From: Hungatella effluvii
GTDB taxonomy: Bacteria > Bacillota > Clostridia > Lachnospirales > Lachnospiraceae
Assembly: GCF_003201875.1 (NCBI RefSeq)
Contig: NZ_QJKD01000023.1
Location: forward strand, 20,015-84,014
Direction of reading: 5' to 3'
DNA length: 64,000 bases
The translations under genes were made by a program, and so were the position numbers. The notes beneath the pieces are model-generated. The model searched no databases, was not told the DNA's origin, and was given only the letters and a program-made list of their open reading frames with translations. Positions 46,018 through 55,537 of the stretch are shown here, piece by piece; the stretch's first letter is position 1, and every line of letters begins with the position of its first letter.

Positions 46018-47373
46018 ATGGGAATTATAAAAGCAGTTACGACCGCCATCGGCGGTTCATTGGCAGACCAGTGGCTGGAGGTCATTGAGTCAGGCAATAT
46101 GGGAGATCAGACAGTCTTCACCAGCGGCGTGAAAATCCGCAGAGGGTCCAATACGAAGGGAACGGATAATACGATTTCCGACGGTTCCGTCATCCACGTG
46201 TACCCCAACCAGTTCATGATTCTGGTAGATGGAGGCAAGATTATCGATTACACCGCGGAAGAGGGATATTATACCGTCAAGAATTCCTCCCTGCCATCCC
46301 TGTTTAACGGACAGTTCGGGGAGGCGCTTAAAGAGTCCTTTGACCGTGTGCGTTTCGGCGGCGAAACTCCTACGTCTCAGAAGGTCTATTTCATCAACCT
46401 GCAGGAGATCAAGGGAATCAAGTTCGGAACCCCGAATCCAATTAACTATTTTGACCAGTTTTACAATGCAGAACTGTTTCTGCGTGCCCACGGTACGTAC
46501 TCGATCAAGGTAACGGACCCGCTGTTATTCTACGCCGAGGCTATTCCGAAAAACAAGGCAAGAGTTGAGGTTACGGATATCAATGAGCAGTATTTGTCCG
46601 AATTTTTAGAGGCGCTGCAGTCCTCCATTAATCAGATGTCGGCTGACGGGATCCGCATTTCCTACGTGGCCTCCAAGGGCAGAGAGCTGGGTGACTACAT
46701 GGCGGATACTCTGGACAGTCAGTGGAAGGCCATCCGAGGCATGGAGATTCAGTCTGTAGGTATTGCCAGTATCTCGTACGATGAAGAATCCAAGAATCTG
46801 ATCAATATGAGAAACCAGGGAGCCATGCTGAGCGATCCTGGCGTGCGGGAAGGTTATGTTCAGGGCTCGGTAGCCAGAGGCATGGAGGCCGCCGGGAGCA
46901 ATGCGCACGGCTCCATGGCTGGCTTTATGGGCATGGGTGTCGGCATGAACGCGGGAGGCAGCTTCATGGGAGCTGCTTCCAACTCGAATTTACAGCAGAT
47001 GCAGATGAATCAGATGATGAGAAATCAGCAGATGGCAGGAAACCAGCAGATGGCAGGAAACCAGCAGATGGCAGCCGGGCAGATGCAGGGCGGCCAAATG
47101 GCGGGAGCGCAGCCGACGCAGGGCGCCGGCCAGGCAGGCGGCAATGGCCCGATACCGGGAACCGGAACCCCGTCCTTTGTACAGCAGGCGTCTGAGGCCA
47201 GACAGGCAGCAAGCCAGTCAGGTGACTCATGGACCTGTAAATGTGGAACTGTCAACACAGGAAAGTTCTGTCCGGAATGCGGAGCTCCCCGGCCAGCCGG
47301 TCCGTGGACCTGTGAATGCGGAACTGCCAACAATGGAAAATTCTGTTCGGAGTGTGGGAAACCAAGACCATGA
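46018..47373 (+). CDS. SPFH-domain protein with C-terminal zinc ribbons
   Basis: 451 aa. Residues 1-280 form an SPFH/band-7-like domain of the type often called virion core protein (TAIGGSLADQWLEVIE, then VYPNQFMILVDGGKI). A Gln/Met/Gly-rich linker follows (340-400, with repeats MAGNQQ), and the end carries two CxC-x9-CxxC-type zinc ribbons (WTCKCGTVNTGKFCPECG, WTCECGTANNGKFCSECG). ATG at 46018 has ACAGGAGG. First gene of a three-gene operon with ATGA overlaps. Function unknown; possibly membrane-associated scaffolding. Confidence 0.85.
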   Translation: MGIIKAVTTAIGGSLADQWLEVIESGNMGDQTVFTSGVKIRRGSNTKGTDNTISDGSVIHVYPNQFMILVDGGKIIDYTAEEGYYTVKNSSLPSLFNGQFGEALKESFDRVRFGGETPTSQKVYFINLQEIKGIKFGTPNPINYFDQFYNAELFLRAHGTYSIKVTDPLLFYAEAIPKNKARVEVTDINEQYLSEFLEALQSSINQMSADGIRISYVASKGRELGDYMADTLDSQWKAIRGMEIQSVGIASISYDEESKNLINMRNQGAMLSDPGVREGYVQGSVARGMEAAGSNAHGSMAGFMGMGVGMNAGGSFMGAASNSNLQQMQMNQMMRNQQMAGNQQMAGNQQMAAGQMQGGQMAGAQPTQGAGQAGGNGPIPGTGTPSFVQQASEARQAASQSGDSWTCKCGTVNTGKFCPECGAPRPAGPWTCECGTANNGKFCSECGKPRP

Positions 47374-48455
47374 GTGCGACCATAACATATAAGTGTCCGA
47401 ACTGCGGCGGCGGCCTGCAGTTTGATCCTGAGAAACAGAAATATGCATGTGAATACTGTCTGTCCGAGTTTACTCAGGAAGAACTGGAACGGCTGAGTCC
47501 GGAAGCATCGGCCGATCAGACCATTTTCCAGTCTGCCGGTATGGCCGGAGAGGAAACTCAGGAGGACCGGAAAATGGAAGGGACTCCCGTCCTTTACACC
47601 TGTCCCAGCTGCGGAGCGGAGATCGTAACCGATGAGACCACTGCGGCCACCATGTGTTATTACTGTCACAATCCGGTAATTCTTTCCGGAAAGCTGTCAG
47701 GAGAGTATAATCCGGACTATGTCATCCCCTTTCAGCTGGACAGAGAAAAAGCGACCGCCATATTTTCCCAGTGGATGAAGAAAAAAAGATATGTGCCGAA
47801 AGCCTTTTATTCAGAGGATCAGATCCAGAAAATATCCGGTGTGTATTTTCCGTATCTGATGTACAGCTGCCGGGTGGAAGGAGAGCTGGAGGCCCGGGCC
47901 GACAGGCTGCGAATCTGGGTGAGCGGACGGTATCAGTATACAGAGACCCAGACGTACGATATTTTCCGGGAAGGCGACATGGAAGTGAACCACGTCACCC
48001 GCAATGCCTTAAAAAAGGCAAACAGAGAGCTGGTGGAGGGGGTTCTGCCCTATGATATGGAGAAGCTGGAGCATTTTACCCCAGGTTATCTGTCCGGCTT
48101 CGTGGCAGAGCGGCGCGATATGGAGGAACAGGACTTTTCCGCTGACGTATACGGCGAGGTTCGCCAGTTTGCGCTTGATTCCCTAAAAGAAAGTGTTGGA
48201 ACGTATGACCGGGTCAGTGTTCGCCGGTCGGACGCGCAGCTGAGAGATGAGAAATGGGAATACGCCCTTCTTCCAGTCTGGACACTCACCTATCATGACC
48301 AGGCTAAAAACGAGATGTACTATTTTACCGTCAATGGACAAACGGGAAAAGTTTGTGGAAAACTTCCGGTTGATAAGACGAAATTGTTGATACTGTTTGC
48401 GGAAATTTTCTTCCCGGTCCTGTTATTCATGCTTTTGATGGGGTATCTGATATGA
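47370..48455 (+). CDS. Zinc-ribbon membrane protein of the SPFH/TPM operon
   Basis: 361 aa. Two N-terminal zinc ribbons (YKCPNCGGGLQFDPEKQKYA with a CEYC partner, then YTCPSCGAEI with MCYYC), a middle domain with no recognised family, and one C-terminal helix (FFPVLLFMLLMGYLI) that would anchor it in the membrane. The first ATG used overlaps the upstream stop (ATGA). Similar proteins accompany SPFH and TPM proteins in other Clostridia, I believe, but this was not checked. Confidence 0.8.
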   Translation: MSATITYKCPNCGGGLQFDPEKQKYACEYCLSEFTQEELERLSPEASADQTIFQSAGMAGEETQEDRKMEGTPVLYTCPSCGAEIVTDETTAATMCYYCHNPVILSGKLSGEYNPDYVIPFQLDREKATAIFSQWMKKKRYVPKAFYSEDQIQKISGVYFPYLMYSCRVEGELEARADRLRIWVSGRYQYTETQTYDIFREGDMEVNHVTRNALKKANRELVEGVLPYDMEKLEHFTPGYLSGFVAERRDMEEQDFSADVYGEVRQFALDSLKESVGTYDRVSVRRSDAQLRDEKWEYALLPVWTLTYHDQAKNEMYYFTVNGQTGKVCGKLPVDKTKLLILFAEIFFPVLLFMLLMGYLI

Positions 48456-49381
48456 TGAGACGACAAAGAAATGGTGTATCCGTATACATAAAAAACGGGA
48501 GTCAGCTGCTTCGGCTGCTGCTCTTTGCCGCGGCGATTCTCTTTCTGGCTGGATTCTGCATGGTGTCCACAGCCCGGGCCTCCGGGAACTCTGACCTGGC
48601 AGAAGGTAAAACCAGAGTTTTCGATCAAGCGGGTCTGTTCAGCGAAGCAGAGAAGAGTTCCATGGAAGAAGAAATTGCCTCCATGCGGAAAGATATGAAC
48701 ATGGATGTGGTGATCGTTACCACGGATGATGCAGGTGGAAAATCAGCCGAAAGGTACAGTGAAGATTTTTACACTAACGGAAATTTCGGAACGGGAAAAG
48801 ACTACAGCGGTGTGATATTCCTGATTGATATGGATAACCGGGAGCTGTATATCGCTCCTGTAGGAACGATGAACCGGTTTCTGACGGATAAGCGGTGGAA
48901 TACTATTTTAGATGATGCCTATGAGGGCGCATCGAATGAGGACTATGCGGCCAGTGCCGAAGCATTTTTAGCGGGTGTCCGCAAATATTACACGGCCGGA
49001 ATACCGGGCGGTCAGTACAACTACGACCGCGACACCGGTAAAATCAGCGTCTATCGCAGCATAAGCTGGTCGGAGGCCGCATTAGCCCTGGCGGTGGCCC
49101 TGCTGGCGGCCATAAGCCCCTGTATTGGTGTCAGGAACCGCTACGCGATGAAGAAAGAGCGGAGACAGGCTGAAAATTATTTAAAAGCCTACCGGGCAGA
49201 CTGCCGCTTCCGTTTTTCTGCAAATACAGATAATCTGGTCAATAAGACCGTCACCCATATTGTGATTCCAAAGAATACTTCCAGCGGTCATTCCGGTGGC
49301 GGCGGTAGTTCCTCGTCCGGCCGCAGTACAACTCATTCCTCCGGTGGCCGCAGCTATGGCGGCGGAGGAAGAAAGTTTTAG
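48452..49381 (+). CDS. TPM-domain membrane protein
   Basis: 309 aa. A signal-like helix (LLLFAAAILFLAGFCMV) precedes a TPM domain (about 50-190; VFDQAGLFSEAEKSSMEEEI, DMNMDVVIVTTDD, GVIFLIDMDNRELYI), then a membrane helix (ALALAVALLAAISPCIG) and a cytoplasmic Gly/Ser-rich tail ending GGGGRKF, typical of TPM proteins. Role unknown (some are phosphatase-like or photosystem-repair relatives). Start overlaps the previous stop; its end overlaps the convergent sfsA stop by 4 nt. Confidence 0.86.
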   Translation: MMRRQRNGVSVYIKNGSQLLRLLLFAAAILFLAGFCMVSTARASGNSDLAEGKTRVFDQAGLFSEAEKSSMEEEIASMRKDMNMDVVIVTTDDAGGKSAERYSEDFYTNGNFGTGKDYSGVIFLIDMDNRELYIAPVGTMNRFLTDKRWNTILDDAYEGASNEDYAASAEAFLAGVRKYYTAGIPGGQYNYDRDTGKISVYRSISWSEAALALAVALLAAISPCIGVRNRYAMKKERRQAENYLKAYRADCRFRFSANTDNLVNKTVTHIVIPKNTSSGHSGGGGSSSSGRSTTHSSGGRSYGGGGRKF

Positions 49382-50190
49382 TATTTGGATAGAAATACCG
49401 GTACAGCCCGGTCGATTTCTAAAGTATCCGCGGTCACGATACAGTCATAAGCGAGAATATGGACGCCGGCCTCATGGGCCAGGCGCAGCGCATCCCCGAA
49501 CTGGGGATGCGTTTTTTGGTTGGGCGTAAACTCCCGGATTCCCTTCATCTGGATTACAAACAGGATATAGGCCTCATACCCTGCCTTTACCGCTTCTGCC
49601 AGTTCCAGAATGTGCTTGATGCCCCGCTCGGTCGGCGCGTCGGGGAACATGGCGACGCCGTTCTCCTCCAAAGTTACACCTTTGACTTCCATAAAGGCAG
49701 GTTTCGTACAGCTCTGAAAAGCAGAGGCGGAAGAGGCGGTAAAAACCATATCAAAAGCCAGATCGAACCGGGATTGTCTATAGGTGACTTCCCTGCGAAT
49801 ATTGGCCAGTCTGAGCACTGGTTGAAATTTTTCACCGTCATAGCCGTTAACCGGCAGTGTTGGCGCCTGCTCCATGGCATGAAGCCATTCCGCCGCCACC
49901 TGGTTCGGAGCCTGGGAATCCATGTTGATAAGCAGGAGTTCTCCGTTTCGTTCCTTCAAGACCCCGATCAGCGAGTATTCCGTCTTCCTGCCCAGTGCTG
50001 CGGCCTCCGGATGAAACTGAAGTATCACTGCAGTGCCCGGCAGAAGCAGCTCTCTGCACCGTCCCGTGTTTTTTACATGGCAGACTACGGTTTCTTCTTC
50101 CCCGCCCGCCTCTCGCCGGATAGCCACATGGGCGATAAAGCGGTTAGGCCGGCTTATAAAAGTACCCTGTATCATATGTTCATATCTCAT
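49378..50190 (-). CDS. sfsA: SfsA family DNA/RNA nuclease-like protein
   Basis: 270 aa. OB-like N-terminal part (FIAHVAI, then HVKNTGRCRELLLPGT, the family signature) and a nuclease-like core with PAFMEVKGVTL and FPDAPTERGIKHI. SfsA is linked to sugar-fermentation stimulation and DNA binding in E. coli; the biochemical role is not settled. ATG at 50190 has AAGGAT upstream. Convergent with the TPM gene. Confidence 0.92.
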   Translation of the reverse strand: MRYEHMIQGTFISRPNRFIAHVAIRREAGGEEETVVCHVKNTGRCRELLLPGTAVILQFHPEAAALGRKTEYSLIGVLKERNGELLLINMDSQAPNQVAAEWLHAMEQAPTLPVNGYDGEKFQPVLRLANIRREVTYRQSRFDLAFDMVFTASSASAFQSCTKPAFMEVKGVTLEENGVAMFPDAPTERGIKHILELAEAVKAGYEAYILFVIQMKGIREFTPNQKTHPQFGDALRLAHEAGVHILAYDCIVTADTLEIDRAVPVFLSKY

Positions 50191-50517
50191 GGTTAAAATA
50201 TATCCTTTCTATCATTAAAAGCATAAGTATAAAGAGCCTCCATTCAGTCTGCATAGCCCTACGCCTCATTCATCGGAACGAAATTCCCCGCAAAATGCCG
50301 TGCAGACTATTCCTAGCATACCACACCACGTAACAAAAATAAATTGAAATGTAATGTCCTTAAACTGAATACATATGTCCGTACTATGAAAACTTTTTTG
50401 ACGTTTCTGGTTGCACCTTCAAACAAAGTATGCTACAATTCTGGCAAGGTTTCAGACCAAAAGCATGAAAATACGGCTGAATTACAATATGTAAGAGTAA
50501 GAAAGGAAAGAGACATC
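50191..50517. other. Divergent intergenic region between sfsA and thrC
   Basis: No gene. It holds the thrC promoter (50411-50439) and a loose 8-nt inverted repeat (TGCAGACT type) around 50250-50320. I found no T-box consensus or other riboswitch, though threonine synthase genes are sometimes so regulated. Confidence 0.5.
50411..50439 (+). promoter_or_regulatory. Promoter of thrC
   Basis: TTGCAC at 50411-50416, a 17-nt spacer and TACAAT at 50434-50439 with an extended -10 TG; the ATG lies about 80 nt downstream. Confidence 0.7.
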
Positions 50518-52005
50518 ATGGAATTATCCTATCAAAGCACCCGCGGCGGCGAGACCGGTGTGACGGCCTCCCAGGCAATCTTAAAGGGGCTGGCAGACGA
50601 CGGCGGCTTATTTATGCCGACCTTTATCCCAAAACTCGATAAAACGATGGAAGAACTGGCAGGCATGACGTATCAGGAGACCGCCTATGAGGTGATGAAG
50701 CTGTTCCTCACCGACTACACGGAAGAAGAACTGAAGAACTGCATCGCCAGAGCGTATGACAGCAAATTTGACACCGGGGAGATCGCTCCTCTGGCAAAGG
50801 CGGATGGCGCTTATTTCCTGGAGTTATATCACGGGAGCACGATCGCATTTAAGGATATGGCTCTTTCCATTCTGCCGCATTTAATGATCACTGCCGCTAA
50901 GAAAAATCAGGTAAAAAACAAGATTGTAGTTTTGACTGCAACCTCCGGCGACACCGGTAAGGCCGCCATGGCGGGCTTTGCCGATGTGGAAGGAACAGCC
51001 ATCATCGTCTTCTATCCAAAAGACGGCGTAAGCCGCATTCAGGAGCTTCAGATGGTGACGCAGAAGGGGGATAACACTCACGTAGTTGCGATCCACGGTA
51101 ATTTCGACGATGCCCAGACCGGCGTGAAGAAAATATTCGGAGACAAGGCATTTGCGGCCGCACTCGCCGAAAAAGGCTGCCAGCTCTCCTCTGCGAATTC
51201 CATCAATATCGGCCGTCTCGTTCCTCAGGTTGTATATTATGTGTATGCCTATGCAAAGCTTCTGGAGGCCGGCGAGATCGAAGCAGGGGAGCAGATCAAC
51301 GTGACGGTGCCTACCGGCAACTTCGGCAATATCCTTGCGGCTTATTTGGCAAAAGAGATGGGCGTCCCGGTGAAGACCCTGATCTGTGCTTCCAATGAGA
51401 ATAAGGTCCTGTATGACTTTTTCCGCACGGGTACATACGACAGGAACCGCGATTTCATCCTGACGACCTCCCCATCCATGGATATTCTCATTTCCAGCAA
51501 CTTAGAGCGCCTCATCTATTTAAGCGCCGGCAGCGATGCTAAGGCCAATGCAGCCCTGATGAAGGAATTGAGCGAGAAGGGAAGCTACACGGTGACGGAA
51601 GAGATGCGCGGGTTCATGAAAGATTTCCTTGGAGGTTTTGCGTCGGAAGAAGAGAACCGTGCCACGATTAAAAAGATCTTTGAAGACACCGGGTACTTAA
51701 TTGATACCCACACAGGTGTCGCTGCGTCTGTATACAACCATTATAAAGAAGAGACAAAGGATCCTGCCAAAACCGTTATCGCGTCCACAGCCAGCCCGTA
51801 TAAGTTCTCAGGAAGCGTTCTGGAGGCCATCGACGGCGTTCGGCCGGAGGAAGATGAATTCGCCATTGTGGACCGTCTGGCGGAGCTGTCAGGCGTTGCC
51901 ATTCCGCAGGCCGTAGAGGAGATCCGCACAGCGCCTGTGCGCCATACCGCGGAGTGCGGCATCGATCAGATGCAGGCCACGGTAGCTGGGATTCTTTCGG
52001 TATAA
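50518..52005 (+). CDS. thrC: Threonine synthase
   Basis: 495 aa, PLP-dependent; converts O-phosphohomoserine to threonine. N-terminal motif STRGGETGVTASQAILKGL, PLP lysine at about residue 112 in IAFKDMALSILP, phosphate cup TATSGDTGKAAM, and the C-terminal part VTVPTGNFGNILAAYLAKEM. Long (E. coli/yeast-like) form. ATG has AAGGAAAGAGA upstream; the frame extends 58 codons further but without support. Confidence 0.95.
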   Translation: MELSYQSTRGGETGVTASQAILKGLADDGGLFMPTFIPKLDKTMEELAGMTYQETAYEVMKLFLTDYTEEELKNCIARAYDSKFDTGEIAPLAKADGAYFLELYHGSTIAFKDMALSILPHLMITAAKKNQVKNKIVVLTATSGDTGKAAMAGFADVEGTAIIVFYPKDGVSRIQELQMVTQKGDNTHVVAIHGNFDDAQTGVKKIFGDKAFAAALAEKGCQLSSANSINIGRLVPQVVYYVYAYAKLLEAGEIEAGEQINVTVPTGNFGNILAAYLAKEMGVPVKTLICASNENKVLYDFFRTGTYDRNRDFILTTSPSMDILISSNLERLIYLSAGSDAKANAALMKELSEKGSYTVTEEMRGFMKDFLGGFASEEENRATIKKIFEDTGYLIDTHTGVAASVYNHYKEETKDPAKTVIASTASPYKFSGSVLEAIDGVRPEEDEFAIVDRLAELSGVAIPQAVEEIRTAPVRHTAECGIDQMQATVAGILSV

Positions 52006-52088
52006 TCGAAAAGATGATGGTTGGAAAAGGCGATATGTAAGAAAATATGTAAGATTGTTATAAAAATCACAATTCAAAAATATTTATC

Positions 52089-52117
52089 TTTGCAAATGCT
52101 GCGAAATGGTATATAAT
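52089..52117 (+). promoter_or_regulatory. Promoter of fba
   Basis: TTTGCA at 52089-52094, a 17-nt spacer, TATAAT at 52112-52117, 46 nt before the ATG. Confidence 0.65.
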
Positions 52118-52162
52118 GATGTAGAAATGAAATAAATATAAATCGAATTGGAGGTTTGTGAT

Positions 52163-53026
52163 ATGTTAGTTTCAGCAAAAGAAATGCTTGAAAAAGCAAG
52201 AGACGGAAAGTATGCTGTTGGCCAGTTCAACATCAACAACCTTGAGTGGACCAAAGCGGTCTTACTGACAGCAGAAGAACTGAATTCCCCGGTCATCCTT
52301 GGCGTATCCGAGGGTGCTGGTAAATACATGACAGGTTACAAGACAGTATCAGCGATGGTAAAGGCTATGATCGGTGAACTGAACATTACAGTTCCGGTAG
52401 CTTTACATCTGGATCACGGCAGCTACGAAGGCTGCTATAAATGTATCGAGGCAGGATTCTCCTCCATCATGTTCGATGGCTCTCACTATCCGATCGAAGA
52501 GAACGTTGAGAAGACGAAAGAGCTCGTAGCAGTATGTGCAGAGAAAGGCATCTCCTTAGAGGCAGAAGTCGGCTCCATCGGCGGCGAGGAAGACGGCGTA
52601 GTTGGAATGGGCGAGTGTGCAGATCCGAACGAGTGCAAGCAGATTGCAGATTTGGGCGTAACCATGCTGGCTGCCGGTATCGGCAACATCCATGGCAAGT
52701 ATCCGGAGAACTGGGCTGGATTAAGCTTTGAGACTCTGGCTGCTGTAAAAGACAAAGTAGGCGATATGCCGTTAGTACTTCACGGTGGTACAGGCATTCC
52801 TGAGGATCAGATCAAGAAAGCGATCAGCCTCGGCGTAGCCAAGATCAACGTAAACACAGAGTGCCAGCTGTCCTTTGCTGACGCTACCCGTAAATACATC
52901 GAAGCAGGCAAGGATTTAGCAGGCAAGGGTTTTGACCCGCGTAAACTTCTCGCACCAGGAACGGAAGCAATCAAGGCAACCGTCAAAGAGAAGATGGAAT
53001 TATTCGGTTCCGTGGGAAAAGCTTAA
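52163..53026 (+). CDS. fba: Class II fructose-1,6-bisphosphate aldolase
   Basis: 287 aa zinc enzyme that splits FBP to DHAP and glyceraldehyde-3-phosphate in glycolysis. Motifs: YAVGQFNINNLEW, LDHGSYEGC (zinc His), FDGSHYPIEENV, LEAEVGSIGGEEDGV, NIHGKYP, LHGGTGIPEDQIKKAI and INVNTE. ATG at 52163 is preceded by TTGGAGG; the frame's TTG at 52148 is part of that site. Codon choice (GGC, GTA, AAG, CTT) is that of a highly expressed gene. Confidence 0.97.
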   Translation: MLVSAKEMLEKARDGKYAVGQFNINNLEWTKAVLLTAEELNSPVILGVSEGAGKYMTGYKTVSAMVKAMIGELNITVPVALHLDHGSYEGCYKCIEAGFSSIMFDGSHYPIEENVEKTKELVAVCAEKGISLEAEVGSIGGEEDGVVGMGECADPNECKQIADLGVTMLAAGIGNIHGKYPENWAGLSFETLAAVKDKVGDMPLVLHGGTGIPEDQIKKAISLGVAKINVNTECQLSFADATRKYIEAGKDLAGKGFDPRKLLAPGTEAIKATVKEKMELFGSVGKA

Positions 53027-53048
53027 GTTTGAATAATCCTGGATCCTG

Positions 53049-53145
53049 AAATGCAATTATTAAAAAAAATACTTGCATTTTTGAGAAAAATGGTTTATTT
53101 TAATTAAGGAACGATGGCGTTCTCCTGACAACAGGAGGGCGCCAT
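53049..53145 (+). terminator. Two hairpins after fba; the second is strong
   Basis: A weak stem (53049-53056 with 53073-53080) is followed by a 14-bp stem at 53114-53127 with 53132-53145 (two G-T pairs, ACAA loop). It ends in TTCTGG rather than a long T tract. It may stop or process the fba transcript. Confidence 0.5.
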
Positions 53146-53184
53146 TTCTGGTATCATAGGAACGTTCGCCCTATAAAACCAGAA

Positions 53185-53229
53185 CCCTCCGGGGGAGGCG
53201 CACTCTGCGCCGGAGCGAGAGTCCGGAAT
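53185..53229. repeat. GC-rich palindromic element before glnN
   Basis: CCTCC/GGAGG and GGCGCA-CTC-TGCGCC stems in succession, followed by a CCGGAGC..GAGTCCGG stretch. It shares CCCTCCGGG...GGAGGCGCACT with 45896-45916, so it looks like a relative of that hairpin chain. Confidence 0.55.
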
Positions 53230-53330
53230 GAGGGACTTAATCTGTCACAGATGATTGCGCGCATAACCAGGAAAAAAAGAGGAGACTCGAGAAGTCTAAA
53301 TTACAGACCAAATGAGAGGATGGAAAATTT

Positions 53331-55448
53331 ATGAGCGAAGTAGTAAATGTTGCCGAAATATTCGGTAAAAACGTATTTAACGAAACCGTCATGAGAGAGC
53401 GCTTGCCGAAATCCGTTTTCAAGAAATTAAAGAAAACGATCGAAGACGGAGCGGAACTGGACCCGTCCATCGCTGATGTTGTTGCACATGCGATGAAGGA
53501 CTGGGCAATTGAGAGAGGCGCAACCCATTATACCCATTGGTTCCAGCCGCTGACCGGTATCACAGCCGAAAAGCATGACTCCTTCATTTCAGCACCGACC
53601 TCCGAGGGAAAAGTCATCATGGAGTTCTCCGGAAAAGAGCTGATCAAGGGCGAACCGGACGCTTCCTCCTTCCCATCAGGCGGTTTGAGAGCCACCTTTG
53701 AGGCGAGAGGCTATACTGCATGGGATTGTACTTCACCGGCATTTTTAAGAGAAGACGCCATCGGCGTAACCCTTTGCATTCCCACCGCATTCTGCTCCTA
53801 TACAGGAGAAGCCCTGGATAAGAAGACACCTCTTTTAAAATCCATGGAGGCTGTTGACGAGCAGGCACTGAGAATTTTACGATTATTCGGCAACACCACT
53901 TCCAAACGTGTGGTCCCGTCCGTAGGGGCGGAGCAGGAGTATTTCCTGGTTGACCGTGAAAAATATTTACAGAGAAAAGACTTGATTTATGCAGGCCGCA
54001 CCTTATTCGGCGCCATGCCTCCCAAGGGACAGGAGCTGGAAGATCATTATTTCGGAGCCATCCGGGAGCGTGTCGCGGCATATATGAAGGAAGTTAACGA
54101 AGAACTCTGGCGCTTAGGCGTTCCGGCCAAGACCCAGCATAATGAGGTTGCGCCGGCTCAGCATGAACTGGCGCCGATCTACGAGCAGGTCAATGTGGCC
54201 GTAGATCATAACCAGATGGTAATGGAAACCTTAAAGAAGGTGGCCGGCCGTCACGGCTTAAACTGCCTGCTTCACGAAAAACCATTTGCAGGAGTCAACG
54301 GTTCCGGAAAACATAACAACTGGTCCCTGACCACAGAAGACGGAATCAACCTGTTAAATCCAGGTGAGACCCCTCATGAGAACATTCAGTTCCTTCTGGT
54401 GCTGTCCTGTATCTTAAAGGCCGTTGACCGCCACGCCGATCTGCTTCGTGAATCTGCGGCAGACGTCGGAAATGATCACAGACTCGGCGCCAACGAGGCG
54501 CCGCCCGCTATTATTTCCGTGTTCATTGGCGAACAGCTGGAGGACGTGGTCGATCAGCTTTGCAGCACCGGCGAGGCCACCCATTCCAAGGTGGGAGGCA
54601 CTTTAAAGACGGGAGTCAAGACACTGCCTGATTTATTCAAGGATGCGACCGACAGAAACAGAACCTCCCCGTTCGCCTTTACGGGCAACAAATTCGAGTT
54701 CCGTATGGTAGGCTCCTCCGATTCCATTTCTTCCCCGAATGTGGTATTAAACACTATTGCGGCGGAAGCGTTTAAGGAAGCGGCCGACATACTGGAAAAG
54801 GCGGAGGATTTCGATACCGCGGTACATGATATGATCAAAGAGCAGCTGGCAGCCCATAGAAGAATCATCTTCAATGGAAATGGCTATGCGGACGCATGGG
54901 TAGAGGAGGCCGAGATGAGAGGCCTTCCGAACATTAAATCCATGGTGGAAGCGATCCCGGCCCTTACCACAGAAGCGTCTGTCCGGATGTTTGAAGCATT
55001 CAACGTATTTACGAAAGCCGAACTGGAATCCCGTGTTGAGATCGAATATGAGGCATACAGCAAGGCAATCAACATCGAGGCCAGAACCATGATCGATATG
55101 GCCGGTAAGCAGATTATCCCGGCGGCCGTCAAATATGCGACCATGCTGGCCGATTCCTTAAGTAAAGTACAGACCGCCTGCCCGGATGCCGATGTGAGCG
55201 TCCAGGCCGAACTTCTGACAGAGACCTCCGCCTATCTTTCTGATATGAAGGTAGCGTTGGCAAATCTGATCGATGTAACGGAGAAATGCGGTATCATCGA
55301 AAACAATAAGGAACAGGCCAATGCCTACCACGATATCGTAGTCCCTGCTATGGAAGCGCTCCGCGCCCCGGCGGATAAGCTTGAGATGATGGTCGATAAG
55401 GAATTATGGCCGATGCCAAGCTATGGAGATTTGATTTTTGAAGTATAA
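53331..55448 (+). CDS. glnN: Type III glutamine synthetase
   Basis: 705 aa, the length of the GSIII class found in Bacteroides and Clostridia; joins ammonia to glutamate with ATP, 12-subunit enzyme. Motifs: ATHYTHWFQPLTG, EFSGKELIKGEPDASSFPSGG, SVGAEQEYFLVDREKYLQR, GLNCLLHEKPFAGVNGSGKH and RNRTSPFAFTGNKFEFR. C-terminal extension ends at LWPMPSYGDLIFEV, a GSIII signature. ATG follows GAGAGGATG. Strong terminator downstream. Confidence 0.97.
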   Translation: MSEVVNVAEIFGKNVFNETVMRERLPKSVFKKLKKTIEDGAELDPSIADVVAHAMKDWAIERGATHYTHWFQPLTGITAEKHDSFISAPTSEGKVIMEFSGKELIKGEPDASSFPSGGLRATFEARGYTAWDCTSPAFLREDAIGVTLCIPTAFCSYTGEALDKKTPLLKSMEAVDEQALRILRLFGNTTSKRVVPSVGAEQEYFLVDREKYLQRKDLIYAGRTLFGAMPPKGQELEDHYFGAIRERVAAYMKEVNEELWRLGVPAKTQHNEVAPAQHELAPIYEQVNVAVDHNQMVMETLKKVAGRHGLNCLLHEKPFAGVNGSGKHNNWSLTTEDGINLLNPGETPHENIQFLLVLSCILKAVDRHADLLRESAADVGNDHRLGANEAPPAIISVFIGEQLEDVVDQLCSTGEATHSKVGGTLKTGVKTLPDLFKDATDRNRTSPFAFTGNKFEFRMVGSSDSISSPNVVLNTIAAEAFKEAADILEKAEDFDTAVHDMIKEQLAAHRRIIFNGNGYADAWVEEAEMRGLPNIKSMVEAIPALTTEASVRMFEAFNVFTKAELESRVEIEYEAYSKAINIEARTMIDMAGKQIIPAAVKYATMLADSLSKVQTACPDADVSVQAELLTETSAYLSDMKVALANLIDVTEKCGIIENNKEQANAYHDIVVPAMEALRAPADKLEMMVDKELWPMPSYGDLIFEV

Positions 55449-55460
55449 GGGAAAATTGAA

Positions 55461-55508
55461 AAAAGGAACCGCCTCCTGTCTGATTAACAGGGAGGCGGTT
55501 CCTTTTTT
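55461..55508 (+). terminator. Intrinsic terminator of glnN
   Basis: Arms AAAAGGAACCGCCTCC (55461-55476) and its complement (55491-55506) form a perfect 16-bp stem running into a T tract. On the minus strand it could also stop transcripts of the convergent lysozyme gene. Confidence 0.92.
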
Positions 55509-55537
55509 GCAGCCGAAGCTGCTTTTCAATGTCTTAC

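Noticed and set aside
50191..50517. T-box or riboswitch upstream of threonine synthase
   Set aside because: No conserved T-box sequence or anti-terminator was seen; only a loose inverted repeat.
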